64,000 nucleotides of DNA from NCBI GenBank assembly GCA_964474695.1, contig CAYYTK010000011.1, forward strand, positions 62,001-126,000. Reading direction: 5' to 3'. Position numbers and translations under genes: made by a program. Numbering within the stretch: position 1 is the stretch's first letter; each line of letters starts with the position of its first letter. The notes below the pieces were generated by a model. The model was not told the DNA's origin and did not search any database. It saw only the letters and a program-made list of their open reading frames with translations. This stretch comes from DAOUBP01 sp964474695 (lineage in GTDB: Bacteria; Chloroflexota; Anaerolineae; CG2-30-64-16). Positions 8,899 to 17,523 of the stretch are shown here, piece by piece.

Positions 8899-9720
8899 GT
8901 GAAGATTAAGACCGATTGGCCCAACTACCTGCACTCCTTGCGCCGGCGTGAAATCGAGATGATCTTTGGCGCTTGCCCGCCGAAGATCTTCGCCAGGGGC
9001 CTGGAGTTGGGGGCCGGCGATGGCTTCCAGAGCCAGCTTCTCTCCCATTTCGTGACGTCGTTAGTCGTGACCGACTACGCCGAGGGAATTCTGGCGCAAC
9101 CCGATGGGCCGGGCCTTACGCACCGGGTCTGCGATGCCGAGCAGGTGGGCGAGGTTTTTGAGGCGGGGGAGTTTGACCTGGTTTTTTCATCCAACATGTT
9201 GGAGCATCTGCCTGACCCGCAGCAAGCATTGGCCGGCATGCATCGCGTGTTGGCGGATCAGGGGATCGCGATTCACGTTGTGCCTTCGCCCTTCTGGAAG
9301 TTAACCCAGATGGCTGGTTTCTATCCCAACCTGGTCATTACACGACTGGAGCGCTACAGCGAACGAATGCGGGGAGATCCTCTGCGCTCCACTGCCGCCG
9401 TTGAAGGGTGGGACAACAATCCGAAGATCGATGGTCGCCGCTACAGCCGGTTGCGGCGGCTGCTGTGGCCCGTCCCGCACGGCATCTCGGCGAGCAATTG
9501 GCGCGAGATTTTCGCTTTCCGTGCCGGCGCGTGGCGCGGCCAGTTCGCTGCTGCTGGCTTCGAGGTTGTTGCCATGCTGCGCGGCCCGGTAGTTTCGGGA
9601 TATGGCTTTGGCCTGGAACGCTTGCGCTCGCTGTTAGAGCGGGCCGGGTTGGCCTCTGAAACTGTCTATGTGACGGTTAAGACCGGGCAAGCCAGCCCGT
9701 TTTCGCCCTGTTTTCGTTGA
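8899..9720 (+). CDS. Class I SAM-dependent methyltransferase
   Basis: GTG start with a GGGGG run about 9 bases upstream, 24 bases after the acyltransferase. In 273 residues it has the class I methyltransferase order: LELGAGDGFQSQLLS (motif I, ~35), VTDYAEGI (acidic end of beta 2), CDAEQVGEVFEAGEFDLVFSS region and NMLEHLPDPQQALAGMHRVL (motifs II-III, as in Methyltransf_11). Probably methylates a sugar, lipid or small precursor of the exopolysaccharide. Last gene of the + operon that starts before the window. Confidence 0.82.
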   Translation: MKIKTDWPNYLHSLRRREIEMIFGACPPKIFARGLELGAGDGFQSQLLSHFVTSLVVTDYAEGILAQPDGPGLTHRVCDAEQVGEVFEAGEFDLVFSSNMLEHLPDPQQALAGMHRVLADQGIAIHVVPSPFWKLTQMAGFYPNLVITRLERYSERMRGDPLRSTAAVEGWDNNPKIDGRRYSRLRRLLWPVPHGISASNWREIFAFRAGAWRGQFAAAGFEVVAMLRGPVVSGYGFGLERLRSLLERAGLASETVYVTVKTGQASPFSPCFR

Positions 9721-9870
9721 TATAGGAGCGATAAATCTGAGATATTCGGAAGCCTGGCCTCTGGATTTTGCCGCTGGGGCGAAGTGTGATAAAAAAAGCA
9801 AGTTGTCGGGTAGTTCTTGAGAAATAGTCATGACCGCGTGGGGCGTTATTCATCTAATCTTCACGTTGAT

Positions 9871-9908
9871 CCGGTAAAAAGAGACGCTGCCTTTTCGTCT
9901 TTATTCCG
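9871..9908 (+). terminator. Imperfect hairpin, possible terminator of the exopolysaccharide operon
   Basis: Arms CCGG...GAGACG and CGTCT..CCGG pair around a short loop, with the T-rich stretches inside rather than after the stem. It sits 150 bases downstream of the methyltransferase. The 9721-10059 intergenic stretch holds nothing else convincing; an AT-rich TATTAT near 9989 has no good -35 partner. Confidence 0.3.
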
Positions 9909-10059
9909 GTGGACGGGATCGATTATCTCCCCGTTCGCACAATACCCCCAAACCTGTGTCCTCCGGGTAGGTTTGCGTGAAGCGGTCATATTATAAGGCA
10001 GGGCATTCTGTGCGCTGCACCTTACCCGATTGGACACAACAAAAGACAGGAGCAGACTA

Positions 10060-13000
10060 GTGAACAGAAGACCTAAGACCTTCGTGGGCAGACTGGCTAC
10101 AGCCTTCCTGCTGTTGGCCTTTGTGCTATCGGCCGTGCCGGCTGATCTCAGCGCCACAGGCTTGCAGGACGTCGGCAATCCTGGCAACAGCAGGGTGGAT
10201 CCTGACCGGATCATTCAACCCGCTAATGCCAAGCCTGGCGTCTACTTCATCGACTACGGTGGCTCGGCCTACAACTTCGACCCGAATGTGGTCCCGGTGG
10301 ATGGTGGGATCGGCTTCTTCGACTGGAGCGTCCTGAATCCGGCCAATGGGACTTACGACTGGGCGAAGATCGATAGCTGGATCACCCAACGCAAGGCGGC
10401 GGGCCTCGCCACCGGGATCTTGCTTTCGACCTACAACGGGAACGGCTCGGGCGATATCCGCGCCACGCCGGACTTCGTGATCAAGATGACGGATGCGGTG
10501 GTGCCGGCGACGGCCAAGACGTGCTCAAGCTCCACTTGCCCTCCGTACCCACACTACATCAACTACTGGAAGTCAAGCCGCTACAATGCCGGGTTCGACT
10601 ATTCGCCCAACACTTCGCAGTGGACGCTCACCGGCAACACTGCGGTCTCGACGACCCCGCCTGCCGATGCAGCCGGGATTGCGAGCGGTAATGCGGCGCA
10701 GCTTGGCGGCGTGAACAACGCGACTGACTCGCTGTATCACGCCAACGAGAAGATCCCGGCAATGCCGGCGGGCATCAGCCCGTCGCAGACGGTCACCGTG
10801 ACCGCGCGCATCTACATGTCGACCACCAACACCGGCAGCAGCAACAACGATCACCTGTACATGGAGCTGTGGGACGGCAATAACGTTAAGCTCGGCGGGA
10901 CGGAGATCGATATCACGAATCAGTCCCAGACGAACAACACCTGGCGGACCTACACGTTCGACGTGAGCAGTTTTGCGACGGAGAAGAACGTGCGGGTGGC
11001 GTTCCGGGCTGTCACCGATGCGGCCAACCCGACGACGTTCTATGTGGACAGCGTCACGGTCAATGTGCGGCATCTGATCCCGAAGTATTGGAGCACGAAC
11101 TACTCCAATGCGTACAAGACCTTCATCACGGCGTTGGGCACGCGCTACAAGACGAACACCGACTTGCAGTTCGTGGCGATCGGCACCGGCGTCTACGGGG
11201 AGAACCAACCGACCCAGGACGGCAGCTTTCCCGAAAGCAACTTCGATCATGTGATGTGGAATGCCGGCCTGACGTCGACGATCTGGGTTAACTACGTGAA
11301 CTCGATCACGGCTGCGCACGCGACGGCTTTCCAGTTGGTGGCCGGCCAGGGGCCGAACCGCCACCTGCTGACGCAGTATGCCCCCCGCTTCGACAGCATC
11401 AACGAGCGTTCGCAGATCACCGACTACGCCGGCGCGTTGAAGGTTGGCCTTTCCGCCAACTTCCTGGCCCCGGACTACACCCAGGCGTATCGCACCGACT
11501 TCAACGGTCAGTATGACCCGATGTACAAATGGGGCAACCAGGTGCCTTTGGCGGTCGAGTCTTATCCGATGGACCTGTGCCCGAGCAGCAACTGCTCGCA
11601 GGCGTCAGTGTTGGTCTATTGGGCGATTGCCAGTGCGTTGGACCGGCATGTCGACTTCCTGCGCACGGATATCTCGTTGATCCGCAACTGGTCGGATGGC
11701 TCGCTGACCGGGAATGCGGTCTTCTACCAGGATGCTCAGCAATACCTGGGCAAGACGGTAGAGGACACCCCGCGGGTGTGGACGATCATGCGCGAGCATC
11801 GCAATCCCACGCGCCTCAACTTCCGCGGCGGCGGGCTGGAGTACACGTCGGGCACCTCGACCTATCCGCAACTCGGCAACTACAACTTCTGGCTGTACCA
11901 GGTGGACGGCATCACGGGCGGCAAGACGGTGCCTGAGACGAACGACAAGGGTGCGGACAGTAGTTACGCGAATCTCACCGGGTATACCAAGGCCGGCCTG
12001 GGCGCCTGTCCTGAGACCATTGGCTACCGCACCGACCTGTTCGGGGTGGACTATCCGTGCAACTATCACCCGTACAACCCGGATCTGCCCGCGCTGTTGT
12101 CGCCATCTGACCTTGCGGATTATCGGGAGTGGTTCGATCCGGCGAACTTCCTGATCTCGGGCATGGAAGCCTACGTGGTGCGGCGCACCGATCAGGCAAC
12201 CAGCAACCCATATATGTTCTTCATGGTCGACGACGGCTATATGAATCCGAACAGCAACCTGGTGTTCGGCGCCACGATTCGGGTCCAGTACTTCGACATC
12301 GGGACCGATAAGTGGTCGCTGAAGTACCAAAGCATGAGCGGCGAGAAGTCGGCCGGCACGATCACGAAGACGAACACGAAGCTGCTCAAGGAAGCCGTAT
12401 TCACCATCACGGACGGCAAATTCGCCAACGGGCTGACCGGCGGCACCGACTTCTACCTGGATAGCCGGGATCCGTCCGGCAACGTCAATGACGGGAACGA
12501 GTGGCTGCACAAGGTGTCGGTAGAGAAGTTCAATGCGTCGACCCCGCCGACCAGCACCCCGACCCCTACGGCGACTGCAACGCAGACGTCCACCCCGACG
12601 GTGACGCCGACGGCAACATCCACCACCGGCATCGTGGAGGGCAAGGCTTTCCATGATATCGACAACGACGGTGTGTTGGATGCGGGTGAGCTGGGAGTTG
12701 CCGGTGCGGTGCTGGTGTTGAAGCAGGGTGGGGTGGAGCGTTACACCGCGACCTCGGATGCCACCGGCCTGTATCGCTTCGCGGCCGTGGCGCCGGGCCA
12801 GTATCGGCTCACGGAGAAGACCGCACCACCTGGTTACCTCCTCAGCACATTCTCGATCGACTTCTATGTTGGCGCCAGCCAGACGGTGACCTTCGACGTC
12901 GGGCATCAACTCGTGCCGACGCCCACCGCGACCTCGACGGCGACGCGGACATCGACGCCAACATCCACCGCGACGCGGACTGCGACGCCGACGGCGACAG

Positions 13001-13146
13001 AGACGTCGACGCCGACCGCGACGCCGACAGAGACGTTGACGCCGACCGCGACGCCGACAGAGACGCCGGAACCGACAGAGACGCCCACGGCGACCGCGAC
13101 GCCGTACCGGCTCTATCTGCCGATCGTCCTCGCCGGTTCCTCCTGA
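10060..13146 (+). CDS. Large secreted glycosidase-like protein with SdrD-B domain, Thr/Pro linkers and LYLPIVLA C-terminus
   Basis: The GTG at 10060 is chosen over an in-frame TTG at 10030 because AGGAG lies 7 bases before it and a textbook signal peptide follows (basic NRRPK, then ATAFLLLAFVLSAVPADLSA). The ~1,028 residues run as follows. First is a TIM-barrel-like region (GIGFFDWSVLNPANGTYDW), reminiscent of GH42-type or DUF4832 folds. A jelly-roll carbohydrate-binding-like insert (~180-340) comes next, then a second catalytic-like half. They are followed by a TPT linker, an SdrD-B/collagen-binding-B-like domain (GKAFHDIDNDGVLDAGELG), a second TPT linker, and terminal RLYLPIVLAGSS. Exported, possibly anchored or processed at the C-terminus. 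Enzyme activity is not proven from sequence. Confidence 0.78.
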   Translation: MNRRPKTFVGRLATAFLLLAFVLSAVPADLSATGLQDVGNPGNSRVDPDRIIQPANAKPGVYFIDYGGSAYNFDPNVVPVDGGIGFFDWSVLNPANGTYDWAKIDSWITQRKAAGLATGILLSTYNGNGSGDIRATPDFVIKMTDAVVPATAKTCSSSTCPPYPHYINYWKSSRYNAGFDYSPNTSQWTLTGNTAVSTTPPADAAGIASGNAAQLGGVNNATDSLYHANEKIPAMPAGISPSQTVTVTARIYMSTTNTGSSNNDHLYMELWDGNNVKLGGTEIDITNQSQTNNTWRTYTFDVSSFATEKNVRVAFRAVTDAANPTTFYVDSVTVNVRHLIPKYWSTNYSNAYKTFITALGTRYKTNTDLQFVAIGTGVYGENQPTQDGSFPESNFDHVMWNAGLTSTIWVNYVNSITAAHATAFQLVAGQGPNRHLLTQYAPRFDSINERSQITDYAGALKVGLSANFLAPDYTQAYRTDFNGQYDPMYKWGNQVPLAVESYPMDLCPSSNCSQASVLVYWAIASALDRHVDFLRTDISLIRNWSDGSLTGNAVFYQDAQQYLGKTVEDTPRVWTIMREHRNPTRLNFRGGGLEYTSGTSTYPQLGNYNFWLYQVDGITGGKTVPETNDKGADSSYANLTGYTKAGLGACPETIGYRTDLFGVDYPCNYHPYNPDLPALLSPSDLADYREWFDPANFLISGMEAYVVRRTDQATSNPYMFFMVDDGYMNPNSNLVFGATIRVQYFDIGTDKWSLKYQSMSGEKSAGTITKTNTKLLKEAVFTITDGKFANGLTGGTDFYLDSRDPSGNVNDGNEWLHKVSVEKFNASTPPTSTPTPTATATQTSTPTVTPTATSTTGIVEGKAFHDIDNDGVLDAGELGVAGAVLVLKQGGVERYTATSDATGLYRFAAVAPGQYRLTEKTAPPGYLLSTFSIDFYVGASQTVTFDVGHQLVPTPTATSTATRTSTPTSTATRTATPTATETSTPTATPTETLTPTATPTETPEPTETPTATATPYRLYLPIVLAGSS

Positions 13147-13163
13147 TAGCGAACCGACCGAGC

Positions 13164-13213
13164 CTACGTCTGCCCGCCGGGACGGTGTTCTCCGCCCCGG
13201 CGGGCGTAGTTTT
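13164..13213 (+). terminator. Rho-independent terminator
   Basis: Stem CTACG/CGTAG plus the adjoining GC arms CCCGCCGGG/CCCGGCGGG, interrupted by a 4-base bulge and followed by TTTT. It lies 18 bases after the stop of the large secreted protein gene, separating it from the next secreted protein gene. Confidence 0.75.
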
Positions 13214-13249
13214 GGAGCGGGAACGCCTGACTATCTTTGTGAGGTGCTG

Positions 13250-14839
13250 ATGCGCGCTGCACATCTTATCGCCTGGCTCGTGTTAGCTGTCCTGCTTGTC
13301 AGCCTGGGAATCAGCTCCTTGGCCGTCAGCGCCGGTGTTGTGCGCGAGGCTCCTCTGCAAACTGCCACGCCCACGTTGGTTCCAGGCACCGGCGCGGTGG
13401 TCGGCATCGCCTGGGACGACGCGGACAGCGATGGCGTCCGCGACCCGGATGAGTTGCCCCTAGAAGGTTTGCTGATCACCGCACAATCCGCGCAGGGGAC
13501 GGTTACGGCCACCAGCGGTGTTGATGGCAGCTACCGATTGATCGGCTTGCTGCCCGGGCAGTACACCCTGAACGCAACACCTCCCCCGGGTTATCAGATG
13601 ACGACGCCCGCGATGTTGAACATCTGGGTGACTGCCGGGATCGCACTGACATTCGATTTCGGCGCCGTGTTTGTGCCGACCCCGACCCCGACTCCGACCG
13701 AGCAGCCCGTACTGGATGTGCAAAATGCCGAGCGGGCCTACTGTGGGGGAATTTATCAAGGAGACACCTTGCTGACCGGCCACGCCAATGTGAGTCGCTA
13801 CGGCTGCCGGCCTGCCTGGGATGAAAGTGGCCCTGAGGTTGTTTTCCGGATCGAGCTGGACGCGCGGCAGCCCGTTTCTGCGACCCTCGTTTCTGCCGCG
13901 GTGGACCTCGATCTGTTCCTGTTGCGCTACGCCTATCCCGATTCGTGTGTGGCCGCAGGGGATAACAGTCTGAGTTACACCGCCGAGCCCGGCGTCTATT
14001 ACCTGGCGGTTGACGGTTACCGCGGGGCTGCAGGAGCGTTTACCCTGCGGCTCGATTGCCCGCTCGGTGCTCAGGCTTCACCCACGCCGACCTTCACGCC
14101 TTCGGCCACGCCAACGGCGACGTTGACTCATACCCCGGCGCCCACTCCCACGCCTTCCGCGACGATCCTGTCGCGCCGTTTGTATTTGCCGCTCGTTCTG
14201 CGCATGATTACAATGTCGGACCCGGTGACTCTGGTGCTGCAGCATGGCGTCGATGGCTATTCAGGGAGTGCGGATACGACGTTGAATTCATGGTACCTGG
14301 ATGATTCGTTCGGAGCGAGGCCGACTCTGAAGCTGTCCTACGCGCATCCACCGGATGCCAGCACCCAGATGGCCCCGCTCCTGCGTTTTGATGTCAGCCA
14401 GTTGCCCTCCACCGCCCACATCGCGGATGCCCGACTCAGTCTGTATCTCGTCAGCTCGTCAGATTCCGAGCGGGACCTGCGCGGCCAAGTGCATGGGCTG
14501 TTGCGAGCCTGGGATGAAAACAGCGCCACCTGGAACCAGCCGACCGACGGCGAGTCATGGGCTGAACCCGGCGCACAAGCTGAAGGCCAGGACCACAGCG
14601 AATGGGCGTCTGCGGCGCAACGTGTCTCTGAGGTCGAAAGCTGGTATGAGTTCGACGTCACTGAAATGGTCAGCGCCTGGGCCGGCGATCCGTCAAGCAA
14701 TTATGGCCTGATCATCATGGCCTTGGCCGGCGACAGCGAGGCCAATGTGACGATGGATTTTGCCAGCCGCGAGGGGACTACGCTTGCACTGCGGCCCCAA
14801 CTGGCGATCACATATTCTTATCCGCTCGTGAATTATTGA
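13250..14839 (+). CDS. Secreted protein: SdrD-B domain, PPC-like domain, internal LYLPLVLR, C-terminal DNRLRE-type domain
   Basis: ATG 13250 follows GAGG by 5-6 bases; a GTG at 13244 overlaps that site. The protein has 529 residues. A signal peptide (LIAWLVLAVLLVSLGISSLA) leads to an SdrD-B-like domain (GIAWDDADSDGVRDPDELP). A PPC-like domain ending in EPGVYYLAVDGYRGAAGAFT follows. Next is a TPT linker and RRLYLPLVLR ending at residue 318. Unusually, the chain continues: MITMSDPV then a DNRLRE/CBM-like beta domain (LLRFDVSQLP, YEFDVTEMVSAW). The motif that normally ends such proteins is internal here, suggesting fusion with a second gene. Adjacent in sequence and architecture to the preceding protein. 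Confidence 0.75.
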   Translation: MRAAHLIAWLVLAVLLVSLGISSLAVSAGVVREAPLQTATPTLVPGTGAVVGIAWDDADSDGVRDPDELPLEGLLITAQSAQGTVTATSGVDGSYRLIGLLPGQYTLNATPPPGYQMTTPAMLNIWVTAGIALTFDFGAVFVPTPTPTPTEQPVLDVQNAERAYCGGIYQGDTLLTGHANVSRYGCRPAWDESGPEVVFRIELDARQPVSATLVSAAVDLDLFLLRYAYPDSCVAAGDNSLSYTAEPGVYYLAVDGYRGAAGAFTLRLDCPLGAQASPTPTFTPSATPTATLTHTPAPTPTPSATILSRRLYLPLVLRMITMSDPVTLVLQHGVDGYSGSADTTLNSWYLDDSFGARPTLKLSYAHPPDASTQMAPLLRFDVSQLPSTAHIADARLSLYLVSSSDSERDLRGQVHGLLRAWDENSATWNQPTDGESWAEPGAQAEGQDHSEWASAAQRVSEVESWYEFDVTEMVSAWAGDPSSNYGLIIMALAGDSEANVTMDFASREGTTLALRPQLAITYSYPLVNY

Positions 14840-14858
14840 TAAAAATTCATCTGCGAAC

Positions 14859-14880
14859 AGCCTAACTTTTAGGCTTTTTT
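14859..14880 (+). terminator. Rho-independent terminator
   Basis: Perfect 7-base stem AGCCTAA / TTAGGCT with a 3-base loop, running into six T residues, 20 bases after the preceding stop. Confidence 0.85.
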
Positions 14881-14994
14881 CACGCTGGCATGTTACGATC
14901 TCGTTACACTGATTCAGATATCGAGCGATCCTGTGAGGATGTTTTCGGCAGCACCTGGCCATTGACAAGCTCACGGGGGAAAGGCTGTCATTCG

Positions 14995-15723
14995 ATGCTC
15001 AGTCAACGAGTTCATATCGCGTGGTGGCAGGTTGGCATCAGGCCCATCCGTGTGGTCGGTGATGTGCGCGTATCGTTTGATTGGCTCTATCCGGTAGCCA
15101 AGCGCTGCATGGACGTGGCGATATCCCTGATCGCCTTGCTGTTGCTGGCGCCGCTGATGGGCGTGATTGCTCTGCTCATCCGGCTGGATTCTCCGGGAGC
15201 GGTTTTTCACGTGCAGAAGCGTTCGGGGATAGGCGGTCGCCCGTTCCAGCTCTATAAGTTTCGCTCGATGACGGTCGATCATGACCATACCGAGGAACAC
15301 CGCCGCTTTGCCGAGGCTTACATCAATGGCTGTGCTCCGGTGGCGGCGCTCGGCGCCGATCAAACGCTCTACAAGCCGGCTTCCAACGGCAACACGATCA
15401 CCCGGATGGGGCGCTGGCTGCGACACACCAGCCTCGATGAACTGCCGCAGTTGTTTAATGTGCTCAAGGGCGACATGAGCCTGATCGGGCCTCGCCCAAC
15501 CATGGATTACGAGACGGCGCTGCTGACCGAGCACCATCGCCAGCGGTTAGCCGTTTTGCCGGGCATGTCGGGCTGGGCGCAGATTCATGGCCGCAGCAGC
15601 CTGCGCTTCGAGGATATTGTCGACCTGGATATCGAGTATATCGCGATGCGTTCATTCCGGCTGGATGTTAGAATCCTGCTAGCCACTGTGCCCATGGTGT
15701 TGCGCGGCGAGCATGCCGGCTAA
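14995..15723 (+). CDS. Priming sugar transferase (bacterial sugar transferase family, WcaJ/PglC-like)
   Basis: Start placed at ATG 14995 with a GGGGAAAGG purine run upstream; an in-frame ATG at 14890 would add 35 unlike residues. The protein has 242 residues. One membrane segment (ISLIALLLLAPLMGVIALLI) is followed by the monotopic phosphoglycosyltransferase core: KRSGIGGRPFQLYKFRSM, TSLDELPQLFNVLKGDMSLI, GPRP and PGMSGWAQIHGRS. Such enzymes transfer a sugar phosphate to undecaprenyl phosphate, the first step of exopolysaccharide repeat-unit synthesis. It could prime the chain extended by the glycosyltransferases at 812-8305. Confidence 0.9.
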   Translation: MLSQRVHIAWWQVGIRPIRVVGDVRVSFDWLYPVAKRCMDVAISLIALLLLAPLMGVIALLIRLDSPGAVFHVQKRSGIGGRPFQLYKFRSMTVDHDHTEEHRRFAEAYINGCAPVAALGADQTLYKPASNGNTITRMGRWLRHTSLDELPQLFNVLKGDMSLIGPRPTMDYETALLTEHHRQRLAVLPGMSGWAQIHGRSSLRFEDIVDLDIEYIAMRSFRLDVRILLATVPMVLRGEHAG

Positions 15724-15762
15724 GCATTCATCCTTTCATCAGAGATTTGGAGTCAACCAGGT

Positions 15763-15790
15763 GAGTCTGAAGCAAGAATGCTTCAGACTC
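15763..15790 (+). terminator. Perfect 12-bp hairpin, terminator of the sugar transferase gene
   Basis: Arms GAGTCTGAAGCA (15763-15774) and its exact complement (15779-15790) enclose AGAA. The following ATTGTTTCTT is T-rich. It lies 39 bases past the sugar transferase stop and upstream of the next promoter. Confidence 0.7.
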
Positions 15791-15841
15791 ATTGTTTCTT
15801 ACGCACTCGCCTCGAGGCTTCCTGTGTCAGCGCAGGTCACA

Positions 15842-15870
15842 TTGACAAAGGCTGGCGCAGGGCCTATAAT
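15842..15870 (+). promoter_or_regulatory. Consensus sigma-70-type promoter
   Basis: TTGACA at 15842-15847 and TATAAT at 15865-15870 with exactly 17 bases between: a perfect match to the housekeeping consensus. The predicted start near 15877 gives a ~45-base leader before the radical SAM gene at 15922. Confidence 0.85.
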
Positions 15871-15921
15871 CTTGCAGTTTCAGTGCGCATTCCCTACGGT
15901 AAAGTTGAGGACAGGCAGAAT

Positions 15922-17400
15922 ATGAAGGTTCTATTGATCAATCCTCCCTATATGAGATTGATGGGATCCAATTCGGTGTATTTGCCGATTGGGTTAGGCT
16001 ACCTGGCTCAGTATCTGATAAAGCATGGCATATCGGCGGTAATCCACAACGGCGATCTGTCCGGTGAGAGAGGCGATGAAGATACATCCTCGCTCTCGTA
16101 CGATGAGTTGCTCCAACGACATCACATGTACCTGGACGCGTTGAACGACCCCGAGAATAAGGTCTGGTCCGAGATCCCTGAGGTGTTCGCGCGTATACAG
16201 CCGGATGTCGTCGGCATCACCGTGATGAGCGCCAAGCTCCACTCCGCAATCCAGGTCGCGCGCTTGATCAAGGCGCAAGATCCTGCGTGCAAGGTCGTCC
16301 TCGGCGGGCCGCATGCAACCATCGCGGCTGACGAACTTCTATCTTTTGACGCAGTTGACTATGTGGTCAGAGGAGAAGGGGAACGCACGCTGTTGGAGCT
16401 ATGCCAGAGCATCAGCGCGCAGACGGCGGATCTTGCCGGCATCAACGGATTGTCATTTAGGTACGAGGGGAAAGCGGTTCACAATCCCCCCAGGGCGCTT
16501 GAGAAGGATATCAACGAGTTTCCTTTTCCGGATAGAGAGAACTTCCTCGGCCTGGAGCTCTATTCGAAGGACGAGATTTCCTGTGTTGTGTCCAGTCGCG
16601 GTTGCCCGTTTGACTGCGCCTTCTGTGGCGCAAAAGCCACCTGGACCAGGCGCGTGCGCTATCGGGATGTAGACGATGTCATCGAAGAGCTTTTGGTGTT
16701 GAAGAATAAGTATGCCGTTCCTTCCTACTATTTTTGGGATGATAGTTTTACGGCGAACCGAAAGCGAACCGAAGCGCTGCTTGATAAGATCGTCGCCAGC
16801 AAAATCAACTTGCCGTGGAGATGCACCACGCGAGCCGACCTTCTCGATGACGCGCTGCTGGCGAAAATGAAAGCTGCCGGGTGCATTTCGATCGACATCG
16901 GCCTGGAGACCGCCAGTGACAGGATGCTGGGTTTGATCCATAAGAACGTAACGATGGAGGCCTTTGACAAAGCCTTTGCTCTGCTTGAGAAGCATCACAT
17001 GAGTTATGGTGTGTTTCTGATGGTGGGTCTCCCGGAGGAAACGGAAGAGGATATCCTGAAGACACTCGAATATGCCAGGAACTCAAAAGCTACTTCGCTG
17101 GTCATGTCCGTCTTCACGCCATACCCCGGAACCGAGAGCTATGACACAGCGAAGAAAATGGGCATGATCGAGACCCAATTGGATTGGTCCAGGTACTCTC
17201 ACCAATCGCCGGAGGGCTATTTCTGCAAGAATATCCCGCGGGAGAGATTCGCCGAGCTGGTGCAGGAGTTGGCCGAGGTGGTGGACAGGCACAATCGCGA
17301 GATGAAAGTTCCACTCAAGTCATATCTCAGAAGGTTCTGGTATTATTCGAGCAATCCCAGCATCCTGGTAGAAAAGATCAAACAAAGGTTGGCCGCGTGA
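15922..17400 (+). CDS. B12-binding domain radical SAM protein
   Basis: The frame is open upstream from 15778, but the first 48 residues are unlike the family and overlap the promoter, so ATG 15922 (MKVLLINPPYMRLMGSNSVY) is the start: 492 residues. The N-terminal half is a cobalamin-binding-like Rossmann domain (DVVGITVMSAKLHSAIQVAR, VLGGPHATIAADELL). The centre carries the radical SAM cluster CxxxCxxC in SSRGCPFDCAFCGAK and a TIM-barrel segment FWDDSFTANRKR. Family members do methylation or C-C chemistry on diverse small molecules. Location between polysaccharide and surface genes suggests a lipid or sugar substrate, but this is inference. Confidence 0.88.
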   Translation: MKVLLINPPYMRLMGSNSVYLPIGLGYLAQYLIKHGISAVIHNGDLSGERGDEDTSSLSYDELLQRHHMYLDALNDPENKVWSEIPEVFARIQPDVVGITVMSAKLHSAIQVARLIKAQDPACKVVLGGPHATIAADELLSFDAVDYVVRGEGERTLLELCQSISAQTADLAGINGLSFRYEGKAVHNPPRALEKDINEFPFPDRENFLGLELYSKDEISCVVSSRGCPFDCAFCGAKATWTRRVRYRDVDDVIEELLVLKNKYAVPSYYFWDDSFTANRKRTEALLDKIVASKINLPWRCTTRADLLDDALLAKMKAAGCISIDIGLETASDRMLGLIHKNVTMEAFDKAFALLEKHHMSYGVFLMVGLPEETEEDILKTLEYARNSKATSLVMSVFTPYPGTESYDTAKKMGMIETQLDWSRYSHQSPEGYFCKNIPRERFAELVQELAEVVDRHNREMKVPLKSYLRRFWYYSSNPSILVEKIKQRLAA

Positions 17401-17523
17401 TTGGTCCGGGTTCGTGGACGTGCTCTGTGGCATCACGGGGCTGGCGGCTTTCCGGCGTTTGGTGTTTTGTTTGCAATATGGTATTCTAGTCGCGTCGTTG
17501 TCGTCCCTTAGCTTCGGCCGGCC

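Noticed and set aside
9721..10059. Riboswitch upstream of the large secreted protein
   Set aside because: No conserved riboswitch core (for example the GEMM type) could be recognised; only an imperfect hairpin.
10030..10060. TTG 10030 as the start of the large secreted protein
   Set aside because: GTG 10060 has a well-spaced AGGAG and directly begins a signal peptide; the TTG would put ten polar residues before it.
11605..12909. 434-residue minus-strand frame in the large secreted protein gene
   Set aside because: Antisense of a well-supported secreted gene with signal peptide and domains; composition is typical of shadow frames.
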